DNA of 64,000 nt from Marinobacterium_D sp050908845 (GCF_050908845.1 NZ_CP194171.1:3720001-3784000); one strand, 5' to 3'; positions 37,963-47,867 are shown, counted from the stretch's first letter. The notes: generated from the sequence alone by a model not told the origin. Made by a program: numbers and translations.

Positions 37963-38310
37963 ATGGAACAAGCCGTGAGCACAAAAGCGGCCGGAAATGT
38001 CCGGCTGGTTTATATCCTTTACCTGGTCGGCCTGGTTGTCGGTGTTACCGCCCTGGTCGGGCTGGTGATGGCCTATATCAACAAAGGAGACAGTGACAGC
38101 GTCGCCGCCTCCCATTACCGCTTCCAGATCCGTACCTTCTGGATCGGGCTTCTGATGATGGTCATCGGTGTCATCACCACGCCGATCATCCTTGGCTGGT
38201 TTGTTTTCCTGTTCTGGACCATCTGGCTGATCATCCGCTGCGTCAAGGGCCTCAACTACCTGGAAAAGGGCCTGGCCCATCCTGAGCCTGCAACCTGGAT
38301 GTTTGGTTAA
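37963..38310 (+). CDS. DUF4870-like membrane protein
   Basis: 115 residues from ATG 37963; TTG 37957 is a weaker alternative. Three hydrophobic helices are evident, near residues 15-40, 60-80 and 80-100, with HYRFQIRTFWIGLL and the end GLNYLEKGLAHPEPATW as in small DUF4870-type membrane proteins. Function unknown. It is on the same strand as the DUF3012 gene, 50 bp downstream. Confidence 0.8.
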   Translation: MEQAVSTKAAGNVRLVYILYLVGLVVGVTALVGLVMAYINKGDSDSVAASHYRFQIRTFWIGLLMMVIGVITTPIILGWFVFLFWTIWLIIRCVKGLNYLEKGLAHPEPATWMFG

Positions 38311-38327
38311 AGCTCGCACCGCCCCGC

Positions 38328-39017
38328 TCAGACAGAGGCGATCTCCGCCTCTGTCAGTGCCCTGAAGCCACCGGGCACCAGGGCGTCATCCAGCGCAATC
38401 TCTCCCATACTCTCCCGGTGCAGAGACACCACGCGATTACCCACCCGGGCGAACATCCGTTTGATCTGATGGTAGCGCCCCTCATAGATTGTCACTTTCG
38501 CCTCACGCTCGCCAAGACGCAGCAGCTGCGCCGGCGAGGTGGTCAGGTTCTCGGTCGAAAAGTAGAAGCCCTCGGCAAAGCGCGCCTCGGCATCAGCGGC
38601 AATGGGCTCGGCCGTGGCCACCCGGTATACCTTGGGTAGCTTCTTACCCGGTTCGGTGAGACGGCGTGACCAGAGACCATCGTTGGTCAGAATCAACAGC
38701 CCCGTGGAGGCACGATCCAGGCGGCCGCCGATATGCAGCTCATTGCGAAGCGCCGGTGGCATCAGCTCCATCACCGTGGGATGCTGCGGATCACTGGTGG
38801 CACTGAGATAGCCCGGTGGTTTGTGCAGCATGATGTAGTGCGCCTTGCACTCCTGAAGGATCTGCCCATCCAGCGTCACCCGCACAAAACGGTCGATCTC
38901 CATCCGCGCATCCTGGATAACGGCATCGTTCACGCACACCCGGCCTGACGCCACGGCCCAGCGGGAGTCACGGTGAGAAAGATCGCTGTGTTTACAGATG
39001 AATTTATCGAGACGCAT
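38328..39017 (-). CDS. rsuA: 16S rRNA pseudouridine synthase (RsuA family)
   Basis: 229 residues. The S4 RNA-binding domain comes first (MRLDKFICKHSDLSHRDSRWAV). The catalytic Asp101 is in GGRLDRASTGLLILTNDG, with YHQIKRMFARVGNRVVSLHRE near the end. RsuA converts U516 of 16S rRNA to pseudouridine. Closely related RluE/RluF-type enzymes share most motifs, so the exact target is inferred. Confidence 0.88.
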   Translation of the reverse strand: MRLDKFICKHSDLSHRDSRWAVASGRVCVNDAVIQDARMEIDRFVRVTLDGQILQECKAHYIMLHKPPGYLSATSDPQHPTVMELMPPALRNELHIGGRLDRASTGLLILTNDGLWSRRLTEPGKKLPKVYRVATAEPIAADAEARFAEGFYFSTENLTTSPAQLLRLGEREAKVTIYEGRYHQIKRMFARVGNRVVSLHRESMGEIALDDALVPGGFRALTEAEIASV

Positions 39018-39109
39018 GGCGCAATTATCTCAGATCCGGCGGAGTCCTTGCCAAGCTTTATCGATATACGGATACTTCGCGGTTTCGCAACAGGCGCAAG
39101 GTAGACGCG

Positions 39110-39607
39110 ATGACACAGATTACTGACGGCACCGTGGTGCAGTTTCACTACACCCTGACCGATGCCGATGATACCCAGATCGAAACCAATATCGGCGCTG
39201 ATCCGCTGGCCTACCTGCACGGCCACGGCGGCATGATCCCGGCGCTGGAAGAGGCGCTGGAAGGCAAGTCCAAGGGCGATACGCTGCACATCACTCTGAC
39301 ACCGGAGCAGGCCTACGGCGAGCGCCGCGAAGGCCAGGAACAGCGCGTACCGCTGAAACACCTGCAGGGCCTGCCCAAGGGCGCCCGCAAGTGGCAGGCG
39401 GGCATGGTCGCGGTGGTGCAGACCGACCAGGGCATGCGCCAGGTCACCGTGGTCAAACCGGGCCTGAAAATGGTGCTGGTTGATACCAACCACCCGCTGG
39501 CCGGCAAGACGCTGACCTACGATATCGAAGTGGTCGACGTTCGCGAAGCCACCGATGAAGAGATCGCCCACGGCCACGCTCACGGCGTCGGCGGCCACCA
39601 TCACTGA
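39110..39607 (+). CDS. FKBP-type peptidyl-prolyl isomerase, SlyD-like
   Basis: 165 residues. The FKBP core (VVQFHYTLTDADDTQIETN, AYLHGHGGMIPALEEALEG) has an inserted flap domain, and the C-terminal tail HGHAHGVGGHHH is histidine-rich and should bind nickel or zinc. It catalyses prolyl isomerisation and chaperones folding proteins in the cytoplasm. The tail is shorter than that of E. coli SlyD. Confidence 0.9.
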   Translation: MTQITDGTVVQFHYTLTDADDTQIETNIGADPLAYLHGHGGMIPALEEALEGKSKGDTLHITLTPEQAYGERREGQEQRVPLKHLQGLPKGARKWQAGMVAVVQTDQGMRQVTVVKPGLKMVLVDTNHPLAGKTLTYDIEVVDVREATDEEIAHGHAHGVGGHHH

Positions 39608-39696
39608 GTTATATTGAGGCGCCCGCCAGCCTGCAGGCGAGGGGCGCCTGAACGACTATGCTTAAACTGTTAACCCAACTGTTAGGGAGAAAACCC

Positions 39697-39978
39697 ATGG
39701 CACGCGCAAGCGCACGTCACATCCTCGTCGGTACCGAAGCTGAATGCCAGGCACTGAAAGACCAGATCGCCAACGGCGCAGACTTCGCTGAACTGGCCAA
39801 AGAACACTCCCAGTGCCCGTCCGGCCGTCAGGGTGGCGAGCTGGGCAGCTTCGGCCCGGGCCAGATGGTTCCTGCTTTCGATAAAGTCGTTTTCAGCGCA
39901 CCGATCAATGAAGTTCAGGGTCCGGTTCAGACCCAGTTCGGCTACCACCTGCTGGAAGTCACCAGCCGCGAAGACTGA
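39697..39978 (+). CDS. ppiC: Parvulin-type peptidyl-prolyl isomerase
   Basis: 93 residues from ATG 39697 (MARASARHILVGTEAECQALK), chosen for the AGGGAGA site seven bases upstream; the longer frame adds 13 hydrophobic residues. Single parvulin domain with CPSGRQGGELGSFGPGQMVPAFD and TQFGYHLLEV. Cytosolic folding helper, normal length for PpiC. Confidence 0.93.
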   Translation: MARASARHILVGTEAECQALKDQIANGADFAELAKEHSQCPSGRQGGELGSFGPGQMVPAFDKVVFSAPINEVQGPVQTQFGYHLLEVTSRED

Positions 39979-40125
39979 TCGCCACATTCACGACGCATAG
40001 CCTTCGTGAATCCAGCGCCCGGGCTGCCAGGGCCCGGCGCTCTCCCCTGCTCTTTTTCCTCTTCCTGCTGCACTATGTAAGCTGGCCCCATCTGGCCGAA
40101 CCCGCCCCACCGGTCTAGGCTTCTG

Positions 40126-41697
40126 TTGATAAGGAAAACCGAAGACGCCTGCCAGGCACTGTTCACGGCGGATACTCCAGTGAAAAAGCGGCCCTACAAC
40201 AAACACTTTCTCAGCCTGCTGGGCTTGCTGGGACTGCTGTTGCTCTGGGCAGCCGTTCAGCTCTCGATGACCGCCGCCGCCAGCCGCACCGCCTATGACC
40301 TGATCCTGCTGCTGCTCGACCTGGCCGCGTTCGCCATCATCGCCACCCTGCTCTATCCCAGCGTCAAACGCTGGCACCAGACCGGCTTGCTCAATATCCG
40401 CGAAGGGCCCAGGTACAAAACCGCCTTTGAAGAGGTCGCGCTGGGCCTGGCCCACGTCAATCTCGACGGCACCTTTCTCCATGTGAACAAGTACCTCTGC
40501 GACTTTCTCGGCTACTCTGCGGCAGAAATGCTGCAGAAACGCTTCCAGGATCTGTCGCTGGCAGAGGAACTGCCCGAAGCCATCCATTTCCTCAAGGAGG
40601 CCGTGGCCGGTGAGATCGACCAGAGTTTCTCTTCTATCAAGCGTTATCGACACAAGCAGGGCCACCTGGTGTGGGCGAAACTGACAACCCGGTTGATTCG
40701 GGACAGGCGCAGCAAACCGCTCTACTTCCTCTCGTCGATCCAGGATGTGTCGGAATTGATCCACAAGGAAAATCAATTGCGCCGCTCGGAAGAGCGCTTT
40801 AAAAACATCGCCGACTCGATCTCCGCTGACGTGGCGATCTGGCTCAGCAGCGAAAACCTCGGCCAGACCCTTTATGCCAACCGGGCTTACGCGAAGCTCT
40901 GGTCACAGGATGTCGACGCGCTCTATGCCGATCCGAAAAGCTTTCTCGCCCCGGTTCATCCTGAGGACAGGGAACGCGTGGAACATAGCGTGAACCAGGG
41001 CAAGTACACCGACTTCAGCGTCGATTACCGGCTCGTTGTCGGCGCTCATTCGATACGCCATATTCGCCACACCGGCAGGACAGTCGTTGACCTGGGTAGT
41101 CCGATCTCTTTTGTGAATTCCGCCATCGACCGAACCGAGCTGGTTGAACACCAGGCCCGGCTGGATACGTCGCTGTTAAAGCTCAACGCCACTTATCAAC
41201 AGCTCCAGCAGGTGGCTCGGCTCGACGCTCTAACCGGTGCCCTCAACCGCAGCGCTTTCAAAGAGAGGGTCGAAGACGCTCTGCAGCGCTACGGCCGCTA
41301 TCGAACGCCCGCAACCCTGGTGTTTATCGACCTGGATCGTTTTAGGGAGATTAACGACAGCTGGGGACAAAGCGCGGGGGACAGGGTTCTTGTCTGCCTT
41401 GCTGAGCGGCTCAAAAGCCTGGTGCGCCAAACGGACGCGGTCGGCCGCCATGGCGGGGATGAGTTCGCACTGCTGCTGCCGAACAGTAGCGCCGAGCAGG
41501 CACTGGAGTTCTGTCACCGGCTGGGCGAAACCGTCCGGGTTGAGGTGGAAAAAGGCGAGGCGGTCGAGGCGGGGATATCGGTAGGTATCTGTGAACTCTG
41601 CGACGATATTGTCGATGCGGAGGAATGGATGCGCCTGACCGATCAGCAGCTGTACCGCAAAAAACAGGAAGCCCCCGGCCAGGGGGCTTCGGATTGA
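40126..41697 (+). CDS. Membrane PAS-GGDEF diguanylate cyclase
   Basis: Up to 523 residues. Two transmembrane helices (about 28-52 and 59-77) enclose a very short periplasmic loop. Two PAS-like domains follow (about 95-215 and 225-345), then a GGDEF domain with the intact motif GRHGGDEFALLLP. The inhibitory RxxD site is present (RQTD, five residues before GGDEF), so product feedback is expected. There is no EAL. Start uncertain: TTG 40126 opens the frame, and GTG 40180 is an alternative. Confidence 0.88.
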   Translation: MIRKTEDACQALFTADTPVKKRPYNKHFLSLLGLLGLLLLWAAVQLSMTAAASRTAYDLILLLLDLAAFAIIATLLYPSVKRWHQTGLLNIREGPRYKTAFEEVALGLAHVNLDGTFLHVNKYLCDFLGYSAAEMLQKRFQDLSLAEELPEAIHFLKEAVAGEIDQSFSSIKRYRHKQGHLVWAKLTTRLIRDRRSKPLYFLSSIQDVSELIHKENQLRRSEERFKNIADSISADVAIWLSSENLGQTLYANRAYAKLWSQDVDALYADPKSFLAPVHPEDRERVEHSVNQGKYTDFSVDYRLVVGAHSIRHIRHTGRTVVDLGSPISFVNSAIDRTELVEHQARLDTSLLKLNATYQQLQQVARLDALTGALNRSAFKERVEDALQRYGRYRTPATLVFIDLDRFREINDSWGQSAGDRVLVCLAERLKSLVRQTDAVGRHGGDEFALLLPNSSAEQALEFCHRLGETVRVEVEKGEAVEAGISVGICELCDDIVDAEEWMRLTDQQLYRKKQEAPGQGASD

Positions 41698-41703
41698 CCG
41701 CTA

Positions 41704-43371
41704 TCAGGCCGCGTGTTCGCGAATCACGCTGGAGCGGTTCATGGCGCTGATAATCGCATTCAGCGAGGCACTGACGGTATCGGAGTCGAACGCCACACCG
41801 ATCACCCGTTCACCACCGGCATTGAGCTGCACATAGGTGATCGCTTCGGCATCCGAGCCCTCACCCAGGGCGTGTTCGGAGTAGTCGACCACATTGATCG
41901 AGTCACCGGTGGCGCGCTGCCAGGCACCGGCAAAGGCGGAGATTGCGCCATCGCCCTCGCCGGTGATGGTGCGTACTTCACCGTTGAAGATTACGTCGGC
42001 ACTGATACGTTCGCCCTCTTCGCTCTCGATGCGGTAGCTCTTCAGCTGCACCGGATCGGAATCTGCCACGAAGTGATCGCAGAACAGCTGGTAGATCTCG
42101 GCACTGGAGATCTCCTTGCCCTTGGCTTCGCTCACTTTCTGCACCAACGGCGCCAACTCGAGCTGAGCCCAGCGCGGCAGACGGATACCGTAGTCGCGCT
42201 CCAGCAGGAAGGACATGCCGCCCTTGCCGGACTGGCTGTTCACGCGGATCACCGCCTCGTAGCTGCGACCTATATCCTTCGGATCGATCGGCAGGTAAGC
42301 CACCTGCCAATGCTCGTCCGGCTGCTGACGGTGCAGACACTTCTGGATCGCATCCTGGTGGCTGCCGGAGAATGCGGTGTAAACCAGCTCGCCGACCCAG
42401 GGGTGACGCGGATGCACCGGCATCTGGGTGCACTCGGTGTAAACCGCGATCATCTCGTCCGGGTTGGACAGATCCAGCTGCGGATCCACGCCCTGGCTGT
42501 ACAGGTTCATCGCCATGGTGACGATATCCATGTTGCCGGTGCGCTCACCGTTACCCATCAGCGTGCCTTCGACACGGTCGGCGCCGGCCAGTACCGCCAG
42601 TTCCGCAGCGGCCACGGCACAGCCGCGGTCGTTGTGGGTGTGCACCGACACCAGGATGCTGTCACGCTTGCTGACCCGGTTGCAGAAGTACTCGATCTGG
42701 TCGGCAAAGATGTTCGGCGTGGTGTTCTCCACGGTGGACGGCAGGTTGATGATGCACGGGCGCTCCGGCGTCGGCTGCCACACATCGATCACCGCATCAC
42801 ACACCTCGACGGCGTAATCGATCTCGGTGCCGGTGAAGCTTTCCGGCGAGTACTGGAACTTCCACTCAGTATCCGGGTACGCCTCGGAACCCTGTTTCAC
42901 CCACTTCGCGCCCTGCACCGCGATGGCAGTAATGCCGTCACGATCCTTGTTGAACACGCGCTCACGCTGCACGGTGGAGGTGGAGTTGTAGACGTGAACG
43001 ATGGCGCTTTTCACGCCTTCCAGCGCCTGGTAAGTGCGGTCGATCAGCTCTTTACGCGCCTGAACCAGCACCTGGATGGTCACGTCTGCGGGAATCTGGT
43101 CCTCCTCGATCAACCAGCGTACGAAATCGTAGTCCGGCTGGCTCGCGGAGGGGAAACCAACTTCGATCTCTTTCAGTCCGATCTTAACCAGCAGAGCCCA
43201 GAGACGCTTTTTCTGGGCCACGCTCATCGGGTCCAGTAGCGCCTGGTTACCGTCCCGGAGATCGACACTGGCCCAACGCGGTGCGTGGGTAAGAGTACGA
43301 TCCGGCCACTGGCGATTCTGCAATTTAACGGCAGGAGCCGGCTGGTAACGCTGATGGTTAAAAACGGTCAT
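41704..43371 (-). CDS. leuA: 2-isopropylmalate synthase
   Basis: 555 residues, the longer LeuA type found in Pseudomonas and yeasts. The catalytic barrel starts with APRWASVDLRDGNQALLDPM and holds VHTHNDRGCAVAAAELAVLAGADRVEG. The regulatory C-terminal domain for leucine feedback ends the protein. It condenses acetyl-CoA with 2-oxoisovalerate, the first step of leucine synthesis. It is divergent from an Lrp-family gene, and an upstream open frame ends in ATGA overlap with its start. Confidence 0.96.
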   Translation of the reverse strand: MTVFNHQRYQPAPAVKLQNRQWPDRTLTHAPRWASVDLRDGNQALLDPMSVAQKKRLWALLVKIGLKEIEVGFPSASQPDYDFVRWLIEEDQIPADVTIQVLVQARKELIDRTYQALEGVKSAIVHVYNSTSTVQRERVFNKDRDGITAIAVQGAKWVKQGSEAYPDTEWKFQYSPESFTGTEIDYAVEVCDAVIDVWQPTPERPCIINLPSTVENTTPNIFADQIEYFCNRVSKRDSILVSVHTHNDRGCAVAAAELAVLAGADRVEGTLMGNGERTGNMDIVTMAMNLYSQGVDPQLDLSNPDEMIAVYTECTQMPVHPRHPWVGELVYTAFSGSHQDAIQKCLHRQQPDEHWQVAYLPIDPKDIGRSYEAVIRVNSQSGKGGMSFLLERDYGIRLPRWAQLELAPLVQKVSEAKGKEISSAEIYQLFCDHFVADSDPVQLKSYRIESEEGERISADVIFNGEVRTITGEGDGAISAFAGAWQRATGDSINVVDYSEHALGEGSDAEAITYVQLNAGGERVIGVAFDSDTVSASLNAIISAMNRSSVIREHAA

Positions 43372-43701
43372 GGGATTATCCCTTGTATCTGAATGAGTTC
43401 GATTATCTGTCCTTGTGGGCCGTTTTGCCGGCCTGTTTCCTCTCGGCTCTTGTGAAGCCTCATCACCTTGTCACCCGGGTAGGGAGCGTTGGCGAAAAGG
43501 GTGTCGCTCCTGGGTGGCGGCCCGACACCTGTACCTTTCGGCAAACGTCGTCTTGGTAAGTCGACAAGGCATAGTCTACGGAAAAGAAAGAGGCAGATGA
43601 TTTCAAAGTTGCGCATATATAGATTTTTTTGGCAATATTATTCCAAACCGAGACCATAATAGAGCAATAAATTACAATCCTTAAAATATTGAAGGCAGAG
43701 T
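43372..43701. promoter_or_regulatory. leuA / Lrp-family divergent control region
   Basis: 330 bp. The 100 bp next to the Lrp gene is strongly AT-rich. On the leuA side, two hairpins that cannot form together are seen: GGTGTCG (43500-43506) with CGACACC (43523-43529), and GGAGCG (43483-43488) with CGCTCC (43505-43510). A minus-strand frame from 43616 is leucine-rich near its start. Attenuation is possible but unproven. Confidence 0.45.
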
Positions 43702-44175
43702 ATGCGTATCGACCGTCACGACCGCCACATTCTGGAGATTCTGCAGACAGAGGGCCGCATCAGTAATCAGGAGCTGGCCGACCGCGTGGGACTCTCCCCC
43801 TCCCCCTGTCTGCGCCGGGTGCGTGCGCTGGAGGAATCCGGTCTGATCACCGGCTACCGCGCCATTCTGGATGCCAAGGAGATGGGGCTGACACTGATGG
43901 CACTGCTGCATATCTCCATGGACCGCCACACCCCGGAGCGCTTTGCCAACTTCGACAAAACCGTGCGCGCCATCCCCGAGGTACTGGAGTGCCTGCTGAT
44001 TACCGGCCAGGATGCGGATTACCAGATCAAGGTGATCGTTCACGATATGGAGGATTACCAGGACCTGCTGCTGAACAAGATCACCCGGATCGAGGGAGTC
44101 ACCGGCGCGCACTCCAGCTTCGTGCTGCGCACCATCGTCAACAAGACAGCGATTCCGATCCCGGATCAGCTTTGA
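43702..44175 (+). CDS. lrp: Lrp/AsnC-family transcriptional regulator
   Basis: 157 residues. The N-terminal HTH is DRHILEILQTEGRISNQELA, then DRVGLSPSPCLRRVRALEESG. The RAM ligand domain follows (CLLITGQDADYQIKVIV). Length and wording fit the leucine-responsive group. Its divergence from leuA suggests leucine-linked control, but a narrower AsnC-type role is possible. Confidence 0.88.
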   Translation: MRIDRHDRHILEILQTEGRISNQELADRVGLSPSPCLRRVRALEESGLITGYRAILDAKEMGLTLMALLHISMDRHTPERFANFDKTVRAIPEVLECLLITGQDADYQIKVIVHDMEDYQDLLLNKITRIEGVTGAHSSFVLRTIVNKTAIPIPDQL

Positions 44176-44208
44176 TAGGCTCTGCGCCTTTCCCTATCAG
44201 GCTTTTAG

Positions 44209-45957
44209 ATGTACACCCTTCGCCCCTATCAACAGGACGCCGTCGACGCCACGCTGAACCACTTCCGCAAAAGCGATGCGGCGGCGGTGATCGTACTGCC
44301 CACCGGCGCCGGCAAGAGCCTGGTGATCGCCGAGCTGGCCCGACTGGCGCGGCGGCGCATTCTGGTGCTGGCCCATGTACGTGAACTGGTGGAGCAGAAC
44401 CACGCCAAGTACACGGCGCTGGGGATGGATGGCGGAATCTTTTCCGCGGGCCTGGGGCGTCGTGACAATGAACACCAGGTCACCTTTGCCAGTGTGCAGT
44501 CCCTGGCGCGCAACCTGGAGAGCTTCGACGATCAGTTTTCCCTGTTGATCATCGACGAGTGCCACCGCGTCAGCGATGACGAAAACTCCCAGTACCAACA
44601 GATCATTGCGCATCTAAAAGAGCGAAATCCGGGGCTGAAAGTACTTGGCCTGACCGCCACCCCTTATCGTCTAGGCTATGGCTGGATCTACCAATACCAT
44701 CATCGCGGTATGGTGCGCGCTGAAGAGCCGCGCCTGTTCCAGCACTGTATCTACGAGCTGCCGCTGCCATTCATGATCAGGCAGGGTTACCTGACCGAGC
44801 CCAAGCTGATCGACGCGGCGATCGCCCACTACGACTTTTCCTCACTGCAACCCAGTGACAGCGGCAGCTACAACGAGACCGAGCTGAACAGCCTGATCGC
44901 CAAACACCCGCGGGTCACCCGGGCGATCTGCGAGCAGATCGTGGAGCTTGGTGGCCAGCGCGAAGGGGTTATGATCTTCGCCGCCACGGTACGCCACGCC
45001 CAGGAGATCATCGGCTATCTCCCTGAAGCTGAATCGGCGCTGATTATCGGCGATACCGAGTCCGATGAGCGTGAGCGACTGATCCAGGCGTTCAAACAAA
45101 AGCAGATCCGCTATCTGGTCAACGTGGCGGTGCTGACCACCGGCTTCGATGCGCCCCATGTGGATATGATCGCGATCCTCAGACCCACCGCCTCGGTGAG
45201 CCTGTTCCAGCAGATCGTCGGTCGCGGCCTGCGCCTGAGCCCCGGTAAAACCGACTGCCTGATTATCGATTACGCCAGTTCCGGCTTTGACCTGTTCCAT
45301 CCGGAAGTGGGCAAACCCAGACCCGACTCGGATTCCGAGCCGGTGCAGGTGTTCTGCCCCGGCTGCGGCCACGCCAATATCTTCTGGGGCAAGACCGATG
45401 CCGATGGCCAGGTGATCGAGCACTTCGGCCGCCGCTGCCAGGGCATTCTGGAGATGGAGGGGGAAACACCCCAGCAGTGCGATTACCGTTTCCGCTTCAA
45501 GGAGTGCCCGCACTGCGGCGCCGAGAACGATATCGCCGCCCGCACCTGTCATCAGTGCAACGAAGCGGTGGTGGACCCGGATGATCTGCTCAAACGCGCG
45601 CTGCAGCTGAAGGATGCACTGGTGATCCGCTGCGCCGGCGTCAGCTTCAGCAACGCCAACAGCCGGCTGCGGATCATCTATCACGATGAACAGGGTGAAG
45701 AGCTGAGCGAAAGCTTCGATCTGACCCACAGCGGCCAGCGCGGCGTGTTCAACCGGCTGTTTGGCCGACGCTTTGGCGAGGGTACCCAGCCGCGCAAGTT
45801 CAAGTCTGCCGATGAAGTGGTCAGCCAGTCAGAAGGCTTTCGCGCGCCGGACTTTGTCATCGCCCGCAAGGTAGGGCGCGGTCAGAGCAGCCACTGGCGG
45901 GTGCGGGAGCGGTTGTTCGATTATGAGGGGAAATATCGGAAGGCTAATCAGTTGTAG
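44209..45957 (+). CDS. radD: RadD (YejH)-type superfamily 2 DNA helicase / repair protein
   Basis: 582 residues, near the E. coli RadD length. Walker A is PTGAGKS, the DEAH-type box is DECH in LLIIDECHRVSDDEN, and motif III is GLTATPYRLGYGWIYQ; motif VI is QQIVGRGLRLSPGKTD. A C-terminal zinc region has FCPGCGH and CPHCGAENDIAARTCHQC. RadD helps repair double-strand breaks with RecA. It is a single gene followed by structured repeat copy 2. Confidence 0.95.
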   Translation: MYTLRPYQQDAVDATLNHFRKSDAAAVIVLPTGAGKSLVIAELARLARRRILVLAHVRELVEQNHAKYTALGMDGGIFSAGLGRRDNEHQVTFASVQSLARNLESFDDQFSLLIIDECHRVSDDENSQYQQIIAHLKERNPGLKVLGLTATPYRLGYGWIYQYHHRGMVRAEEPRLFQHCIYELPLPFMIRQGYLTEPKLIDAAIAHYDFSSLQPSDSGSYNETELNSLIAKHPRVTRAICEQIVELGGQREGVMIFAATVRHAQEIIGYLPEAESALIIGDTESDERERLIQAFKQKQIRYLVNVAVLTTGFDAPHVDMIAILRPTASVSLFQQIVGRGLRLSPGKTDCLIIDYASSGFDLFHPEVGKPRPDSDSEPVQVFCPGCGHANIFWGKTDADGQVIEHFGRRCQGILEMEGETPQQCDYRFRFKECPHCGAENDIAARTCHQCNEAVVDPDDLLKRALQLKDALVIRCAGVSFSNANSRLRIIYHDEQGEELSESFDLTHSGQRGVFNRLFGRRFGEGTQPRKFKSADEVVSQSEGFRAPDFVIARKVGRGQSSHWRVRERLFDYEGKYRKANQL

Positions 45958-46044
45958 GGATTAGCTCGAACCGCCCTGGAAGAGGTATGAAGCCTCACCA
46001 AAGCTCTCTTAGTGACCTACATATTCTCGCCGGTGTCGAGGCCG

Positions 46045-46281
46045 GTTTCGCCTGCTGGCGTATCAAGGGCCTTGTGCGGACAAGGCCCTTGATAATCCCA
46101 AACCGCCCCTACGCCTTGGTCGGCTATGCCGACTTCCCTGTGCTTCTCACCTGAAAGAGCAGGATCGACTCTTCACCTTAAGGGAAGTCGCCCCTTCGCG
46201 GCTCAGAAAGCCTTTCCCTTGTTTCTCTTTCAGTCTGCGATGCTCGGCTGCGGCAAAGGGGACAAAGTGCTGCACTAAGAA
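46045..46281 (+). repeat. Structured intergenic repeat, copy 2
   Basis: Parts in order: TTTCGCCTGCTGGCG; a 14-bp hairpin (46062-46075 with 46080-46093, loop GCGG); GTCGGC-TAT-GCCGAC; ACCTGAAAGAG pairing with CTCTTTCAGT; and CTGCGATGCTCGGCTGCG. The inner GGGA-type pairing seen in copies 1 and 3 is weak here. It lies between convergent radD and nnrS. Confidence 0.8.
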
Positions 46282-46382
46282 AGCCTGTAGAAACATCACC
46301 TTGTTCATAATTTGGTAGAACCAATCTTGAACCGCCAGAGCACTGACTATGTCATTGGGCAGCGCCTGCAAAAAGCACTTCG

Positions 46383-47612
46383 TTAGCGTGCCTGAGCCTT
46401 CGCCTTCTCTCTCTTCAGCGCATCCGACAGGCTCTCCTCCGGTCCTATCAGTATCGGCACATAGCGAACGGCAAACAGCGCGAAAGCGATCAGCCAGGCC
46501 GTGCCGGCCAGCATCATCAGCACCAGCGCGTGCTCGGGGATTAACGCGGACAGCAGCCGGGTAAGCGCCGCCAGGTGCACCGCGAGGAAGCTCAGCGACA
46601 TCAGCACGCCTGCTTTGAGCTCACGATTGGTATGCCCCAGCGCTGCCCGTGACGCCACGGCCAGGATCATGCCACCCATGGCGCCCACCGCGAGGGCGTG
46701 AATACCTGCAGTTACCGGCACAGCGGTGGTGAACGAGGACAAGCCCAGCAGTACAAAGCCGATGCCCACCCAGAGATAACCCAGGTGCAGCGCAAGCAGA
46801 AGCGGCTCCGCGATGCTGGTCAGCCCTCGCCAGCGCAGCAGACGAGCGATCTGTAGGCCACCGGCGATGATCAGCAGCGAGCCGGCGACAGGTGGCGCTG
46901 CCAGGGTCACCCAGGCCAGCGTAGCCAAAAGCGAAAAGCCCACGGCGAGCCGATCTATCCAGCCGAACGTAGCCGGCATTTTCGACTTGTCTGCCTGCTG
47001 GCGGATCAGCCAGTTGCGGGTAAACGCCGGCGTGATGCGGCCACCGATCAGAGAGATCAGCAGCGCCATCAGCAACACCTGGGATTCCAGCAGATGCAGG
47101 CGATCAACGGCACCGAGCTGGAACAGCAGGCTGAACCCTGCCATCACCGCCAGGGCCAGGATCACCACCCGGTTGCGTTTATTACGGCTGATCAGGACTT
47201 CTCGCCCGACAAGAATCGCCAGCAGCACCCAGTAACCGGTATTGGCCAGCGTCAGCAGCCATACCGAGCTGTTACCGCTCCAGACCAGTGCTCTGCCGGC
47301 AATCCACAACAGCGTAAGCGCTACCAGCGGTACCCCCTGCACCGGAGGCCGCCCGGTCCATTTCGCCACGGCAGCGAGCAGAAAGCCGCCCACCGCGGCG
47401 CCGACAAACCCGAACAGCATCTCATGACCATGCCAGGCAACAGCACCCCAGCCCTCAGGTGCGTCCAGCGCGAAACCGCCTCCCAGGTAGGCAAGCCAGA
47501 TCAACATGATGACGATCGCCTGAACGGCACAGACCAGGAAAAGCGGCCGGAAGCCGTTACTGAAGAAACGCGCCCAGGCGTTCCTCGGTTCCTGCGGTGG
47601 TGAGATCAGCAT
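46383..47612 (-). CDS. nnrS: NnrS-family heme-copper membrane protein
   Basis: 409 residues with about 12 predicted transmembrane helices. The N-terminal part has FFSNGFRPLFLVCAVQAI and WHGHEMLFGFVGAAVGGFLL, both NnrS hallmarks. NnrS protects against nitrosative stress, probably by limiting iron-nitrosyl complexes. It is preceded at 47631 by an NsrR-type operator and lies divergent from nsrR. A ribosome site GGAG sits seven bases before the start. Confidence 0.92.
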   Translation of the reverse strand: MLISPPQEPRNAWARFFSNGFRPLFLVCAVQAIVIMLIWLAYLGGGFALDAPEGWGAVAWHGHEMLFGFVGAAVGGFLLAAVAKWTGRPPVQGVPLVALTLLWIAGRALVWSGNSSVWLLTLANTGYWVLLAILVGREVLISRNKRNRVVILALAVMAGFSLLFQLGAVDRLHLLESQVLLMALLISLIGGRITPAFTRNWLIRQQADKSKMPATFGWIDRLAVGFSLLATLAWVTLAAPPVAGSLLIIAGGLQIARLLRWRGLTSIAEPLLLALHLGYLWVGIGFVLLGLSSFTTAVPVTAGIHALAVGAMGGMILAVASRAALGHTNRELKAGVLMSLSFLAVHLAALTRLLSALIPEHALVLMMLAGTAWLIAFALFAVRYVPILIGPEESLSDALKREKAKAQAR

Positions 47613-47630
47613 AAAAAGGCTCCGGTACTA

Positions 47631-47653
47631 AAGATGCATAAATTTTACATCTT
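47631..47653. promoter_or_regulatory. NsrR-type operator upstream of nnrS
   Basis: A 23-nt dyad with arms AAGATG and CATCTT around an A/T-rich centre (AAGATGCAT, AAATTTT, ACATCTT) fits the published NsrR consensus. It is centred about 30 bp upstream of the nnrS start. Repression relieved by nitric oxide is expected. Confidence 0.75.
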
Positions 47654-47867
47654 TAAACCAATGAGCCGACAACCGCTGAATACCAATAACCTGATCCAGG
47701 TCAGTCGATCTGAACGCTGTGCCCGTCCGCCGCTGCAACGCCGAAATCAACTTGGTTATACTGCGAGAATATCCGGAAGCCCCGATTCTGTCCCGGCCCA
47801 TCTCTATCATTTTGTAGCTGCAGTCGCGGTTCGGGCTTCTTGCCGCAACGCTCTGGAGCTGTGAATC

